DNA from: Phylloscopus collybita
Taxonomy: Eukaryota > Chordata > Aves > Passeriformes > Phylloscopidae
Assembly (NCBI GenBank): GCA_027886175.1
Contig: JAJNNQ010000075.1
Coordinates: 81,013,001 to 81,077,000 of the forward strand
Direction of reading: 5' to 3'
Length of the DNA stretch: 64,000 nt
In this document: piece by piece, positions 1 through 12,730 of the stretch
Position numbering within the stretch: the stretch's first letter is position 1
Layout of the letters: each line of letters starts with the position of its first letter
Notes under the pieces: generated by a model
Seen by the model: only the letters and a program-made list of their open reading frames with translations
What the model was told of the DNA's origin: nothing
Database searches by the model: none
Program-made: the position numbers and the translations under genes

Positions 1-18
1 GGAGGCCTGCACCCTGGA

Positions 19-25
19 TCTTTCT

Positions 26-80
<55 letters not shown>

Positions 81-411
81 CTCTTTCTCTCTTTCTCTCT
101 TTCTCTCTTTCTCTCTTTCTCTCTTTCTTTCTTTCTCTCTTTCTCTCTTTCTCTCTTTCTCTCTCTCTTTCTCTCTTTCTCTCTTTCTCTCTTTCTTTCT
201 CTCTTTCTCTCTTTCTCTCTTTCTCTCTTTCTTTCTCTCTTTCTCTCTTTCTCTCTTTCTCTCTTTTTCTCTCTTTCCCTCTTTCTTTCTTTCTCTCTCT
301 CTCTTTCTCTCTCTCTCTTTCTCTCTCTCTCTCCCTTCCTTCCTTCCTTCCTTCCTTCCTTCCTTCCTTCCTTCCTTCCTTCCTTCCTTCCTTCCTTCCT
401 TCCTTCCTTTT
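19..411. repeat. Long polypyrimidine microsatellite, (CTTT)n / (CTTTCTCT)n / (CCTT)n
   Basis: An uninterrupted run of 393 pyrimidines on the plus strand, with no A or G anywhere inside. It has three zones: CTTT repeats to about 80, mixed CTTT/CTCT repeats of roughly 8-bp period to about 333, and pure CCTT repeats to about 410. The shift of unit suggests successive expansions of mutated units. Such homopurine-homopyrimidine DNA can form triplex (H-DNA) structures and is prone to length errors in assembly. Confidence 0.98.
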
Positions 412-1795
412 ACTGGAGTTGCTATTAAAATACAACTACTTTTCCTTTTGACTCTTATTCATTTGACTCTTTATTCATTCTTTATTCATTATTCACACTC
501 TGTGGACACTTTTAACATTGGAAGGGCCTTTTTATCTGAACCCAAGGAAAGGGCAACACAAAGTGTGTTTGTTCCTTTGAGTGCAGCCTGTGCTATCAGG
601 AGCTGTCCTTTTGGGAGATAACCCTGTCTTTGCTTCTCGAGCTCCATAGGGACAAAGGGACAAAGTAGAATCCTATGGTTTTATGTGAGCTCAGCTTGTG
701 CAGACAGGGAGTATCCCATTGGGGAGCTGCCTGCACGCTGTATTGGTCCTGCTGCAGCAGAGTTGGAGACCTAGTTGCTTTCTGGAACAAATGTGCATAT
801 TTTGTTTTAGCTGTTAAACTTGCCCTATCCTGTCAGAGGGAATCCTGAGGTCGCTGGTTTCGTTTTCATCAGAAAACTATCATATAAGCAAATCATAAAG
901 CACACAGAAAATAAACAGAAAACAGAAAATAAAAACAAAGAAAAAATTAAAAAGGGTCAAACATAGACCATGATTCCTGGCTGTGCCACATTTTTGGGAA
1001 ATAAGTTTGCATTGATGCACTGTGGCTTTCATTTTCAGGAGCTCAAAGCAGCTATGACTCTAAGGAAGCATCTATAGATATCCTCTGCCTGAGAATTTTT
1101 GAAAATGGAGCCAAAAGAGAACAAAACAAAAAAAAACTTAAATTCTCTACATTTACATGGTAATACTTTTCTCTAGCTGCAGGTGCCATATGGATTACAA
1201 GTCAGAGCTCATTAGGGTTTGTATTAATTTAGTGCTTTGGTGTTTAATTTGTGCTAATTTAGACTGGAGAAATGGTTAAGTGTTACTCACCATTCTTTTG
1301 CTTTAAAATTTTGTTAAATTTCATGATAAAGAAAGCTTCTAAGTTTACTAGAAGTTTGCTGTTTCCTAAAAATCAGACCAGAAACAAAAGCAAGAAAAGT
1401 GGTTTAGATAAAACAGGAAAAACAATTTTCAACTGTCAATAAAAATATGATTGTTTTATATCCCAGTATTCAAAAAGATATTTAATATTTATATTACTTA
1501 TAGTCTAACCAAACAAACAGAAGCAAAACATATAATATGGTTACTCCTTTAATATTTCTTTGGATAAATTGGATCTCTTGGAAGAATAAAATAAATTTAT
1601 TACTTTAGTTCCTCACAGAAACACCACTGAAATTCTGAGCCTTTAGAGATTTTTCTGCCATTGCTTATTAGAACTGGTCAGGCACTTGATAAATGTTCAA
1701 GAAGAAAACCAGAAATAGCAAAAAGGAACTGTCAGTGAAGTACAGCCATTTAGCTGTTGCTGTTTTTCAGTCTTTTCATAGCTTCCATTTCAGCG

Positions 1796-1835
1796 TTTCA
1801 AAATACATTTCAAAATACATTTCAAAATGCATTTC
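1796..1835. repeat. 12-bp tandem repeat, about 3.3 copies
   Basis: The unit TTTCAAAATACA is repeated head to tail. Copies one and two are identical, copy three has one A to G change, and a partial fourth copy follows. It is a small local duplication in otherwise unique DNA. Confidence 0.9.
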
Positions 1836-2864
1836 GTTATGAACTTGAATGAAAAGGCAAGATTTGAAAAAACCTATTAAAAGTTCAGAAATACATTTGC
1901 TGAAGGCATAAGGAGTTTTCATTTGTTTCTTTTCTTAAAACTTCTATGTATTTGTACAGCATTGTATATTAATGCATTAGATTCTTATTAGAAGAAAAGT
2001 CAAAATACAATCTAAACTGTAGAATTAGCACAACAAATTTGGCAATAATCAAGCAAAAAAAAAAATCATAATTATTCACTTGGATAAAATATAATTTTCT
2101 AATTAAATAAAATTTCCATGTGATAAATCTTCAGTATTAAACTATTACTTCAAGTCTACATGAAGCTGTAGAAGCACACAAGCAGCACCTAAGGGTGAAA
2201 ATATCTTGGCTTGTGGGAAGCATCTTGCTTCATGTTATGGAAACAACAGTGGAAAATTAATGTCTCCCTCAGCAGTAACCCAGTCAGCAACAGATGCTTT
2301 AAATGAAGGGAAGGAAAAGCGAGTAGGTGCTGTGTATCATTCCAATTGCACTTTTGATTTACGACTCCAACCTCTCTGCTGAAGCCAACATACATGAAAT
2401 CTATCACAACTGAAGTGGACTTTTCTCTTTAAAACTAAGCTATAATTACATTATCTGAGCCTGGTATTATAATTACAACAATTCAACTCCCTTAGGAAAG
2501 CCCTTTCATTTTAACTTCAAGATGAAGTTAAAGTTAACTTCAGCAATGATCAACAAGTCAGTGAGAGAAAATTGAAAGGAAATGTTAATGTCACATGAGC
2601 ATCTAGGGGAGGGTAAGGTTTATTCTGCTGTCAGTAATTAACTAAACATTTTGCATGTTTAGCAGTACCCAAACAGTAAATCTATAATTCAGAAACACTT
2701 CATGAAGTCAGTAAATTAGAATTTTTTAGGCTTTTTTTTCAAACTCAAAAATGTTACGTTCATTCTAGCCATGAATGTTTTCATAAGCCACCAAACAATG
2801 ATAAAGGTATATGCAGATGAATGCAAGCCAACTCAATATCCAAACTCATAAACCCTCGTTAGAA

Positions 2865-2894
2865 AGATGCAGCCTGGTTAGCCAGGCTGCTTCT
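2865..2894. other. Perfect short inverted repeat (hairpin)
   Basis: GCAGCCTGG at 2869-2877 is followed by the loop TTAG and by its exact reverse complement CCAGGCTGC at 2882-2890. Beyond one T:T mismatch, three more base pairs (AGA with TCT) extend the stem to 12 pairs. The arm is GC-rich in an AT-rich setting. It is too short for a normal microRNA precursor, and no terminator role is expected in a eukaryotic genome. Its function is unknown. Confidence 0.8.
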
Positions 2895-3861
2895 CCCCGG
2901 ACTTGTTGTGTTTACGGAGTCTAGAGACAATTTTTTCCCTCTGTCTTTCTGAGAGTAGGAGATTGAGGAGGATTAGGAAATGGAGAGGAGAAATCAGAGC
3001 ACTACAACCCATATTTGCTCTTTCATATTTTTCTTAAGAGTGTATCTCTTAGAGGAATATCCAAGAAGAGGAAAAATTGTGCACTACTCCATGTAAACTG
3101 TGCACGTGCTCCCCATGTGCTTGGAACAGACTAGAAGAAGTTGTTCCTCTCTAGCAGCAGAAGCAAGACAGCTGTATCTGTCCATTAGACAAATTGTGAC
3201 TCTAAATGTAGCCCATATTGGACTGCTTTGGACATTTTAACAGATGTGGACTTCGAAAAAAAATGCCACCTGCAGGGACCAATAGCCATAAGGCATAGGG
3301 AGTTTAAACTACTTCACTTTAAGAAACAATGATAATTTTCAGCATTTGAGAAAAGGCTTAAGATTTGTAGCTACTTTAGTAGAACACATGAAGTCAGTGT
3401 GATGTTAAGTGGGTGTGAACTGAGAAATGCAATGTTTATATTCTTCCTAGGTGATTGCAGCATTAACGGGGTAGCTTTCTCACCTCTGTCTCCCAGCACT
3501 CATCTGGAGTCTGCACAGAGGTATTGATTGTGTTTTGCTGCCATTTACAGCTGTAATGTCCAGCCTCCCCTGCCCCCAACATATTCAAAGTTATCTATAA
3601 ATTGAACTCATGCCAGCAGAAAAAAGGAGCAGACACTAAGTCAGCTGAAAACCAGGTTTGATTCCACTTCTCCAGGCAGTGTTTCTGTCATACCACAAGG
3701 GGTAGAATAAGATTAATGCCATCACCACCACTGTAAGTGATCTTCAGCTGAGCAACTACAATGAAAATAAACAAGGGACACCTAAAACAGTATTTCAAGT
3801 TTCCCTCAGTTCTACTAATTAAATGAAATTTAAGACATTCTAATATTGCTTAATATAATTT

Positions 3862-3871
3862 AAAAAAAAAA

Positions 3872-3918
<47 letters not shown>
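3862..3918. repeat. Poly(A) tract, A13-TT-A42
   Basis: Thirteen A residues, two T residues, then 42 uninterrupted A residues. It could be the tail of a retrocopy on the plus strand, but the roughly 100 bases upstream match nothing I recognise and I found no flanking duplication. The exact length is likely to vary between individuals or be uncertain in the assembly. Confidence 0.95.
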
Positions 3919-3920
<2 letters not shown>

Positions 3921-6050
3921 GTGTAATCAAGCACCATGTCTCCATGGCATTAGATTCTCTGGCTATGCTTTTATCACTAGCAACAACATTCCATTCCCAT
4001 AGAGAATGTAAGTGAAAAGTTTAAAAGGTCATGTCATTTTCATCATTTTTGTCATTATTTTGAAGCTGAATATAGCATCATGTCTGTTTATGGGCAATAA
4101 ACAAATTAACTTTCTTTCCTTCTGGCTATGCCAACTCTCTAATCAGGTGAATCTTTCACATCTTTCTTATTTCTTGGTAGTCTAACAGGGGCAGCATTAT
4201 TTCTTTTAACACAGTTTTAATACCATAAATTCTTTTAATTGCTTACAATACAATATTTCTTCAATATACGATTTTGTGCTGATCTATGTCTCAATATTTA
4301 TTTCTCCCTCAAGTTTCTCTCCATAAAGAAATATATTATCTCTTTGACCTTCACCACTGGTCAGATTTTTATCTTCTGTTCATTTACTTCTGACAATTGT
4401 TCTGTCTGGTATCTTTGATGTTCTTTCTGTTTTCTTTGTTCTCTTTCTGTCCCCTCTGTATTTATATGGTTTTAGAGATCTGGAAAGATGGTCATCTGCA
4501 GTATTCTTGAACCTTACCCTGATGCTGCAATTCCTCTTACTTTAGGAGTTTAAAAGTTTCTAGGAAGGGTTTGCATGTATATTTTTAAAACATTTTTTCT
4601 GATGTCTCTTTGCTATATTCCCATTAACAGTCATCCTCCTGTGTCTTGGATCACAACTCATTTTGTTTTGTTGGGGATTTTTGACCTTGCTACATAGCTG
4701 ATTTTAGTTGCTTTCCATATCTCACTTTGCTCTTCTCATTAATTCTGAACTTTCTTTTCATTATATTGAATTCTAAAAATACCATTCTGTAATTTCACTG
4801 CCTTGGATAAAAATATTAAATGATTTGAAATTATCGTGTGGTAAGGGCAAAGGATGATAAACTACTGTACTAGATGGAAAGTTAGTATCCTAGTAAAATA
4901 ATGTTTGACATTGGATGATGTATTTGTACCTACCTAATGATCTTCCTATTACCTTCTTGTAGGGGGTTGGGAGACAAGGTGGGAACATTTGTGTATATGT
5001 AAAGAGGTATACTGAGTATATCCAATCCCTAAACCAAAAACTGTGAGGCACGATAAGCAATGTTCCTTAGGGTTTTTTTCATTCCTGGGTCCTGATGGTA
5101 TATCAGTCTGATTATAGAAAATAAAATGTGCTGACTTACTTTAGATAAGGACTCTATACTGCTGTGTGAATTAAACTGGCTGTGATAGAGAGGAAGCACT
5201 GCAGGACCAAAAGCTCTCCCTGTGCCTTCGTCAGTGATTGAGATTACCCTAAAGTGAACCAGTTTCCTTCAGATTCAGGAAGACTTATTCCAGTTTAAGC
5301 AATGTTATTACAAAAGTATTTTTATTGCTTATGCAAACTCTTTCATTCCCTAGCATATTCCTTTTAACACCCAAGGCCTTGCCGCACATTTTCCATCAGT
5401 ATTTTAAAGGGGATTTTCTCCTTCTTAAAGAATAGAGCAAAATTCTTGGTATTAGGAAGGCACTGGACATTGAAGTCTTATATTTATCCTTGGGCTTACT
5501 AGAGATGGCAGGGAGGTTGAGAACATCTCTATCCTACCCATGATTCAAACCTGATCTATAAGGATTGTCTTTTCTTTTTGAGAGAGAGATAATTCAGTCT
5601 GCAGAACTGAGCTTGACAGAAATTTTTTTGTCAATTATGTATGAAGCTTTGAGATATAGTATTCTATCAACTAGAGAGCTGGATATAAACTTCAAAATTC
5701 AATTTCTTTAAGGATCTTTAAGTCCTCAAAATTTGGCTGGATTCTTTTCTATTGAATGTCTAAAACTTCAACAACACAGCTTGACTCATGTCTGTATTAT
5801 AAATGATTTATATGGTAAAAGTAAACAATTTTATTTTCATGAAAGACCAGGGATCAACTACTCTGCTTATTTTTTGAACTTATAACCATTTCTTCCAGCT
5901 GGATGGTGATTATCTGGGGGAGTTTTTCCAACTGTTAATTTTGGTATCAGACACCTCTCTTAATTCTTTAGTCTGTGCAGGAGATATTAGCAATCAGTCA
6001 AGTTTTAGTCCACAGCCTTAGAGGCGTCTATCACCAGTGTGAACACAGAA
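3919..6050. other. AT-rich non-coding stretch
   Basis: No exon, RNA gene or transposon recognised. The sequence is T-rich on the plus strand between about 4.1 and 4.8 kb. Open frames are short and look random. Confidence 0.6.
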
Positions 6051-6790
6051 ACATAGAATCATAGAATGTTAAGGGTTGGAAAGGGCCAATGATCATTTAC
6101 TCCAGACCCCCCTGCCTTGGGCAGGGACATTTCCCACTAGACCATGCTGCTCAAGGCCTTGTCCAGCCTGGCCAGGTTTGGGGCATCCGCAACCTCCTGG
6201 GGAACTTTTTTAGCACCCTCACAGTAAAGATTTTCTTCCTAATACCTAACCTAAATTTCCTCTCTTTAAATTTATATCCATCACTTTTTGTCCTATAGCT
6301 ACACTTCCTGACAAAGAGTCCCTCTCCAGCTTCCCGGTAGTTCCCAGTCAGATACTGGAAGGCTGCTCCAAGCTGAACAGCCTCATTTCAACCTATCTTT
6401 GTAGAAAAAGTGTTTCAGTTCTCTTACCAACTTTGTATTTCTGCTCTGGACTTTCTCCAACAGTTCCATGTCCTTTTGTGCTGGGAACCCCAGAGCTGGG
6501 TGCAGCACTCCAGGTGAGATGGCACCAGAGCAGAGTAGAGGGGGAGAATCACCTCCTTTGACCTGCTGGCCGTGCCCCTTTGGATGCAGCCCAGGATTCC
6601 ATTGGCTTTCTGGGCTGGGAGCACGTGCTGCTGGCTCATGTTGAGTTTCTCATCAGCCATCACCCCCAAGTCCTTCTCCTCAGGGCTGCTCCCAAACACT
6701 TCTCTGCCCAGCCTGTGGGTGTTCCTGGGTTTGCCACGACCCACTTTGCTTGGGCCACCTCTGCAGCCTGTCCAGGTCCCTCTGGATGGC
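6051..6790 (-). mobile_element. CR1 LINE fragment, 3' end with reverse transcriptase C-terminus
   Basis: The left end, CATAGAATCATAGAATG, is the reverse complement of the tandem ATTCTATG tail that marks CR1 3' ends, so the element is on the minus strand. The sequence then follows the CR1 3' untranslated region and the end of ORF2. A minus-strand frame at 6424-6744 encodes peptides typical of the CR1 reverse transcriptase C-terminal region, including EEKDLGVMADEKLNMSQQ and SREVILPLYSALV-like residues (here SRSKEVILPLYSALV). The frame then shifts just after the LWGSQHK motif, where a KDMELLE-like segment would be expected. The copy is 5'-truncated at about 6790, the usual outcome of target-primed insertion, and has lost part of the segment around 6180-6200. 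It is a dead copy. Confidence 0.93.
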
Positions 6791-9252
6791 AGTTACAGGC
6801 ATGGTAGAAATAAAAGCAAAATAGAGATTCTTTGATAGGAGTTTTTCAGAGCCCATGCATTCCCGTGTTCCTGCTGTAGCAGCTGTACAGGGACTGCATT
6901 TTCTTATGTTAACCTTTATTGAAAAGTAGATGGCTCTTCACATTGTTTTCCTCCTCTGTAATATTTCAAGAATAAAATAGAAATTAAATAGCGATGTCTC
7001 TTTTAGGTAAAAAAAAATCTAGAATAATTAAATTCTCTCCGTCTACAATCAAAGTGGTGGGAAAAGTACAGGAAAACAAAGGTCATGAAAATCCCTATAA
7101 TATTTTCAGCTTCCAAAACAATCAGGGAGAGATAGTCATAAACAGCAGATTGAAGTAAATGACTACCAAAATGCAAGTTAAACTCTGACCTTTATTCAAA
7201 ACTTTCCTAACATGCAAGGACTCAGTCAGGAGGTACAGTCCAAGGATATGCTTTGTAGTCCTGTCTTCTTTAATTACTGCAGTGTCAGTTCAATGATTCT
7301 GTGAATAAAGAAAGCTTTTTTCTTTTTCCTTTTTTCTCAAGCTAACTAGCATATCATCTTCCTTGGCCTGTTTACCCTCAGCAGAGAAAAACATGTTGGA
7401 GACTTCAAGCATGAAGTGCGTGACATTTTGATGCTTTGATCTGACTGCTGCACACACAAGTGGTTAGGGCACAAGTGGAATGTCTGGAGTGTGCTAACAA
7501 AACTGTGTCTTTTATGCCTGAAAATATATGTTTATGTTTAGATGTTCATATGCAGTTATATGTTCATTTTGTCTTCAATATATCTAATTTTTATTTCATT
7601 TTTCATATCTTACATATATTTTGGATCACTATCTATGAAGTCACATCCCCTTACATGATCCATTGCCCCTCTCAATTTTTCACTGGCCTAAGTCTTAAAA
7701 TTTATATATGAACTTTTAAAACAACTCAGGACTAGTTCATGAACTCTGGTTTCACCATTGACAATTTATTCATTTTATACAATTTCTGCAGGTTTGTCCC
7801 CTGACACATTGTTTAAACAGAATCCTGCATGAAAGCTTCTGTGTAGAAAGTTAACAATAAAGAGAGAAAGGGCAAGACTATTTCAATCTATCGTATACTA
7901 ACGGAGAGAAAGCAGTGAGTGATATTCACCCCTCCACATGCACCCCTGTGCCTCTGCCTGCAGCCTGGGTCTGCTGAGGAAGCTCAGAGTTTAAGGTCTC
8001 CCTAAAAGCTGTAAAAAAGTGTGGCATCTAGGAAGATTACAGTCAGGATATATTAGCAGTTTTTCAGCTGTGTTACCCAGCAATTGGTATGTGATCAGTA
8101 TGAAGTGTGCAAATCCACTTCGAAGTGTATTATTATCGGTTAAGATTAAAAATATGTTAAAGTCTTATATTAAATCCTTGTGTGCAAATCAGGATAATCT
8201 ATTAAATAGTTAATGATGATCTAAGGCCTTCAGCATTAGCAGTTTATTCCTCTTTAGTTAAAACTCATCTCTCATCTCTGAAATACATAGCAGGCTTTTA
8301 TAACCTTACGTTTGGTCACTCAATAGATACCTTGTGCAATGCATTTAGTATCTATCAAGACTATTATCAGCATCATGAACAATCATTAAGTAATATGTGT
8401 AGGTGATTATATTTGTGAAGAATTTAATACACAGCTTGCCTGTAAGCCCTCACAGTCTATCACAATATGATAATTGTTTATTAGAGAATATTTTGGTTTG
8501 AATTGAGACTAATTGTCAAATGACATCAGAGTGGATGGTCTAACCCTTTATAGAATTTTAAAAGTAGAATTTAAATTTAAACATAAAAGTTAAGAAAAAT
8601 TAAAATATTATATAGCCATAGCCAAAGTAAGATAGAATTAGAATTGTATGAGTAAAGAATAATAAACATTCAAATTATCTGTTTATAGGCATATTAAAAG
8701 AGCAAAATTTTTTTCTATCTGAAATATAATTATGTGCAAAAGTGAAAAAAAGAACTTACACTGGTTCACACAAACTAACACAGTTATTGATGTAAGGATC
8801 TAGCTTAATTGTCTCCTTAAAATTTGGCAGAGTCACATGGCAGTTATCTCAGAAGAGAATGCTGCATTTGTCTGCTGTTTTCCACTTAACAATCATTTAC
8901 CTGTTGATTATGTTTTCTTTTTATTGCTCCTAAGATGGTAAATCTAATACCCTAAAATGGGCAGGCAGGTGTTTCACAGTCAACATTATTATTTACAGTA
9001 TTTTGTGAAAGCACAAGCAGTGATGTTCTGTTTCCCTTCATAGCAAGTGATTTATGCTAGGAGATTTTAATGGCTTTTTATTACCTTCTGACATGAGATC
9101 CATTAAGATGTCACAGCTGCAGCTGTGTACTTATCATTTCTTTCACTTTGTCTTTTGAGGAAGTGGAGGATATTGGATCAGATGCACTCACAAGGTTTGG
9201 GATGAGTTTGTTATTATTGGCACGCATGGAAGACATTTCACTCATTCATTGC
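6791..9252. other. AT-rich non-coding stretch
   Basis: No exon or transposon recognised. There are several A/T runs and no coding frame with homology. Confidence 0.6.
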
Positions 9253-9325
9253 TTGATCTTCAGCCTTTTGAGGTCACTAGACAAACTTCTGTTGACTCAA
9301 GTGGTGCTGGATCAGGCTCTCAGAG
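9253..9325 (-). repeat. Probable remnant of an ancient amniote interspersed repeat
   Basis: On the minus strand the segment reads GAGCCTGATCCAGCACCACT, then TGAGTCAACAGAAG, and ends near AAGGCTGAAGATCAAGC. This order resembles a degenerate repeat found widely in turtles, crocodilians and birds, with GGCCTGATCC ends around TTGACTTCAGTGG-type cores. I recognise the pattern but do not assign a family name. The 65-codon open frame overlapping it on the plus strand is therefore unlikely to be a gene. Confidence 0.45.
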
Positions 9326-9330
9326 AGCTG

Positions 9331-12300
9331 ATAAATGTTATCTAGTTCTTGTCAACAGTAAAAAAAAAAAAGGAAAGCCAGTGTGAACTACAAAAAACAA
9401 CTACTTATGTTCAGAAAGAAATTGTCTACTTCCAACTTTTTTAAAGCACAAAAAAGTTCAAGAATGAACAATAATTAGGGAATAATAAGAAGGAAATCCT
9501 TCTTCCAAACCTCTTTTTTTTCCTAACGTCTCTTTTTGATGTTTCTCACAGAACATTTTTTGCTGCCTCTTTTTGTCACTTCCCAGGCTCTTCAGCTAAC
9601 TTTTCAGGCTCCTAAAAATGACCTAAAAGTATACCTAAGAGTATACTTCCCTGACACATTGGTCCTTCTTCCCAGATTGTTTTATTGTCTTGTCTGCTTC
9701 TACTGCTAATTTTGTATTAAATTGTCTGTCCTTTCTTTTTCAGTGGCCACATCAGGCCTCAGAACTGAAATGTCTTTGGAACACTGACTTTTTCAAATAA
9801 TTTTCTAAGTGACTTAAAAATCCTGCAACTTCCACTCACTACTGTATAATTTTCCCAAGCTGTTATCAGATAAAAGTTAATAAGTGGCATCCTTTTTTAG
9901 TAATGTGGTGAAAAGGAAGTGTCCAGAATCTAAAAAACATGGAAAACGAATTCCTGCTTGTTTTTCCAGAATAAATAGGATTTTGGTTCTCTGGCTATGT
10001 ATCGGATTTAGCACTGTAAATATTAGCTATGATAGTGGATTAGCATGTCTACTCCTATTACACTTTAGTTTATATTAAAACCTTCTTATGTCTTCTGTTT
10101 AGTCTAATTTAATTTCCCATGAAAACTTGACTTGTACCCTTAACCTGATGGATTTTTTTTTCCCATCTGCAAGGGTTGTTTGTCTTTCAATATTTACTGA
10201 AAAATTTTAATGGATGTTAGAGACCTGTAACTTGAGTTTACCATACATAACAATCCACATTGTTTAGCTATAACGTCTCAGGAATTTATTTGGTATACAC
10301 AGATAACTGGCCCCAAGTTAACTTGGAGGATGGTTGAGAGATAAGCCAGTGCCATTAACTTTGGGTTCTCGCAGCCATAGGCCATTTGCTCCCAAAGAAA
10401 AACAGCAACACTTAAAAGCAAAGAATTACAAGATCAGCATGAAAATCATATTAAATTTCATGGCATGTAAAGATCACATGAAGGTTACCAAGGTGCATAT
10501 TATAATTTTCTATGAACGTACACACTCATAAACACACAGAAGCAGGTGTATGTTTGCTTTGAAGGACTTTTCTTCTAAGCTAACAAAAAGGAGGAAAAGA
10601 AAAATCTCTTGCATCACTACCTGTAATGTTCTATACTGCTTGCCATCACAAAATGGCAGCTGGGCTGAACACTGAGTTAGTTTTCCTAAATTTGGATGCA
10701 CCATTACTAAACAGAAGTGTATCGCAGTGAGTCCAGTTGCTCAAATATTGTGCTATTGTGCTGCTGGAACACTCCACAGTCACTGATAATTCTGTCTTCA
10801 GCAAGTATTACCATCTCCACATCATTGCCTAGCTACAGAAAATCAAGTTTATACTGAGTACCAGATGTGTACCATGGCCCGTGTGAGAACCTTGATTTGT
10901 ACAGGATCAATGGTGGGAAGCTGTCAGGGAACTTTGCTGTTCCCTTTCAGTCTCGATGGACAGGCTTTCCTTCCCACTTTTAAAATCAAGGTACAGGGAT
11001 ACAGAAGTAGAGGGGTGGGAAATTGCTTGTCTGGGCTCCCACTTTAGATATAAACTTACGTATAAACTTGGGGATTCAAACCAGATAACACAAGGTATGT
11101 TGGGTATGATGGGAAACTGGATGGATCTCAATTAGACATCTAGCCTTCCTACTTCACTGATAACTATTCTCTCATAGGTTCTATAAACAGAAAATAGTTT
11201 AGTGTTAAGACATACACAAGTGGAACAGACTTAAATTTTTCTCCTACATTATCATTGTAAGTTAAAGTGCAGAGAGTTTCTTTCAGAAGAAACATCATTC
11301 TTGTGTAGTTGGTGTTTTTTATGAGAACAAGAGTGTAGACCTGCCTGTAGATGCAGCAGAAAGAATTTTTTTTCTTCACTGAGATTTGAAATTTTAAGAT
11401 ATTTTTACACTGGGTTAGTGTTCATGAAATGGAAGAAATGGCAATGTTCAAAAGTTTTTTGCACAGTTCTACATGCATACCTCCATCCTGATCTGTACAA
11501 GATGCTCTTGTTAAAGGGAATCAGCCAATAAGATCAATATTGTGTGATACTTTTGTGCAGCTAAGACTAAAAGGAAACCATCAAACAGATTTTCACTAGC
11601 AAAAACTGGACATAGACATCCAGAATGTAACACCTAATGTTTTTATCTTCTGTTTCACATTCTCCAGTGTGTGTGTGTATTCTTGTACTTATGCAGCTTT
11701 CTTTTTATATATCAGCATTCATAAACTCCTTTGGAAAGCAGATAAGAAGGAAGATCATGATAAGCCCTGCTTTGGGTATTAGTCATAGAAATTGGTCATG
11801 CTGCCAATATAAAGGTATTTAGAGCCTGTGCACCAGTGTGGTGCTTATGTTTTCTTCCTCCAAGAAACAGCTGCATGTAGCCTTAGATTAATGGAAATGT
11901 GAAAACAACAATCTTTATTTTATGGAGCTAATATTTCAGAAAATATCAAAGCAGTTGATATAGCGTTGAATGAACTACAGAGTCAATCCGAGTTACTTTT
12001 ATCTTTCTATACACAGGAGAAATTACCAAAAATATCCGTCTACTTTAAGATAAGTCTCTTCCTAAAATGATTCAACAGTACAATATGTAACCATCTTATG
12101 AAACTCATTTAACACTGCTGTCTCTGGACATGAAATGAATTTCAAGAATGTAAACTGAATTCATTTTTAACTGTTACCATGCTCACAGGTCTAGCTGCAG
12201 AGCTGTTGTCCTTTTGGTCTCTGTAAGTGCATCCACTGAGATGCCAATTTTTAGGCTTTTACCAGAGCTAACCTAGAAATTATCTTGAACATGGGTTATG

Positions 12301-12663
12301 AATATCTACTGTACTTACTCATATGTGGAAGCCTGTGAGCATCCATGAATAAAAATAAAATAAAATCAGTAAACTTTTTGTACCCAAACAGCATTTGATT
12401 AAACAAAGAAAGAATGCAGACAAAAATTACTTTCAAGAAGAAGGCAACACACAAGACTCTTTAAATCGATGATTCTTTTATAGTGATGTGAAGTGGAACG
12501 GAACATTTTTAAAAAAACTTTTAAAAAGTTTGTGGGTGAGTCCCTGTATTTCTATTTATTTTTAATCTGCTTGAGAAAAAGAGAAATGCCTTTACATTTC
12601 AATAGTACTTTTGTGCCCACTATTCTGCTACAGCTAATGGGACAAAAGGTGGGTGGGTAAAGA
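9331..12663. other. AT-rich non-coding stretch
   Basis: No exon, RNA gene or transposon recognised. It contains a short A run at about 9360-9371 and otherwise unremarkable AT-rich sequence. Confidence 0.6.
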
Positions 12664-12666
12664 CAG

Positions 12667-12730
12667 GGATGGATGGATGGATGGATGGATGGATGGATGG
12701 ATGGATGGATGGATGGATGGATGGATGGAT
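12667..12730. repeat. (GGAT)16 microsatellite
   Basis: Sixteen perfect head-to-tail copies of GGAT, preceded by a GGTGGGTGGG-like segment. It is expected to be length-polymorphic. Confidence 0.98.

Larger units (their letters stand above)
412..3861. other. AT-rich non-coding stretch
   Basis: No coding exon or transposon recognised. It holds short A-rich runs, the 12-bp tandem repeat near 1.8 kb and the hairpin near 2.87 kb, which are listed separately. Open frames here are short and have no recognisable homology. Confidence 0.6.

Noticed and set aside
9148..9345. A 65-codon plus-strand frame rich in leucine.
   Set aside because: It overlaps a probable ancient repeat remnant and resembles no known protein.
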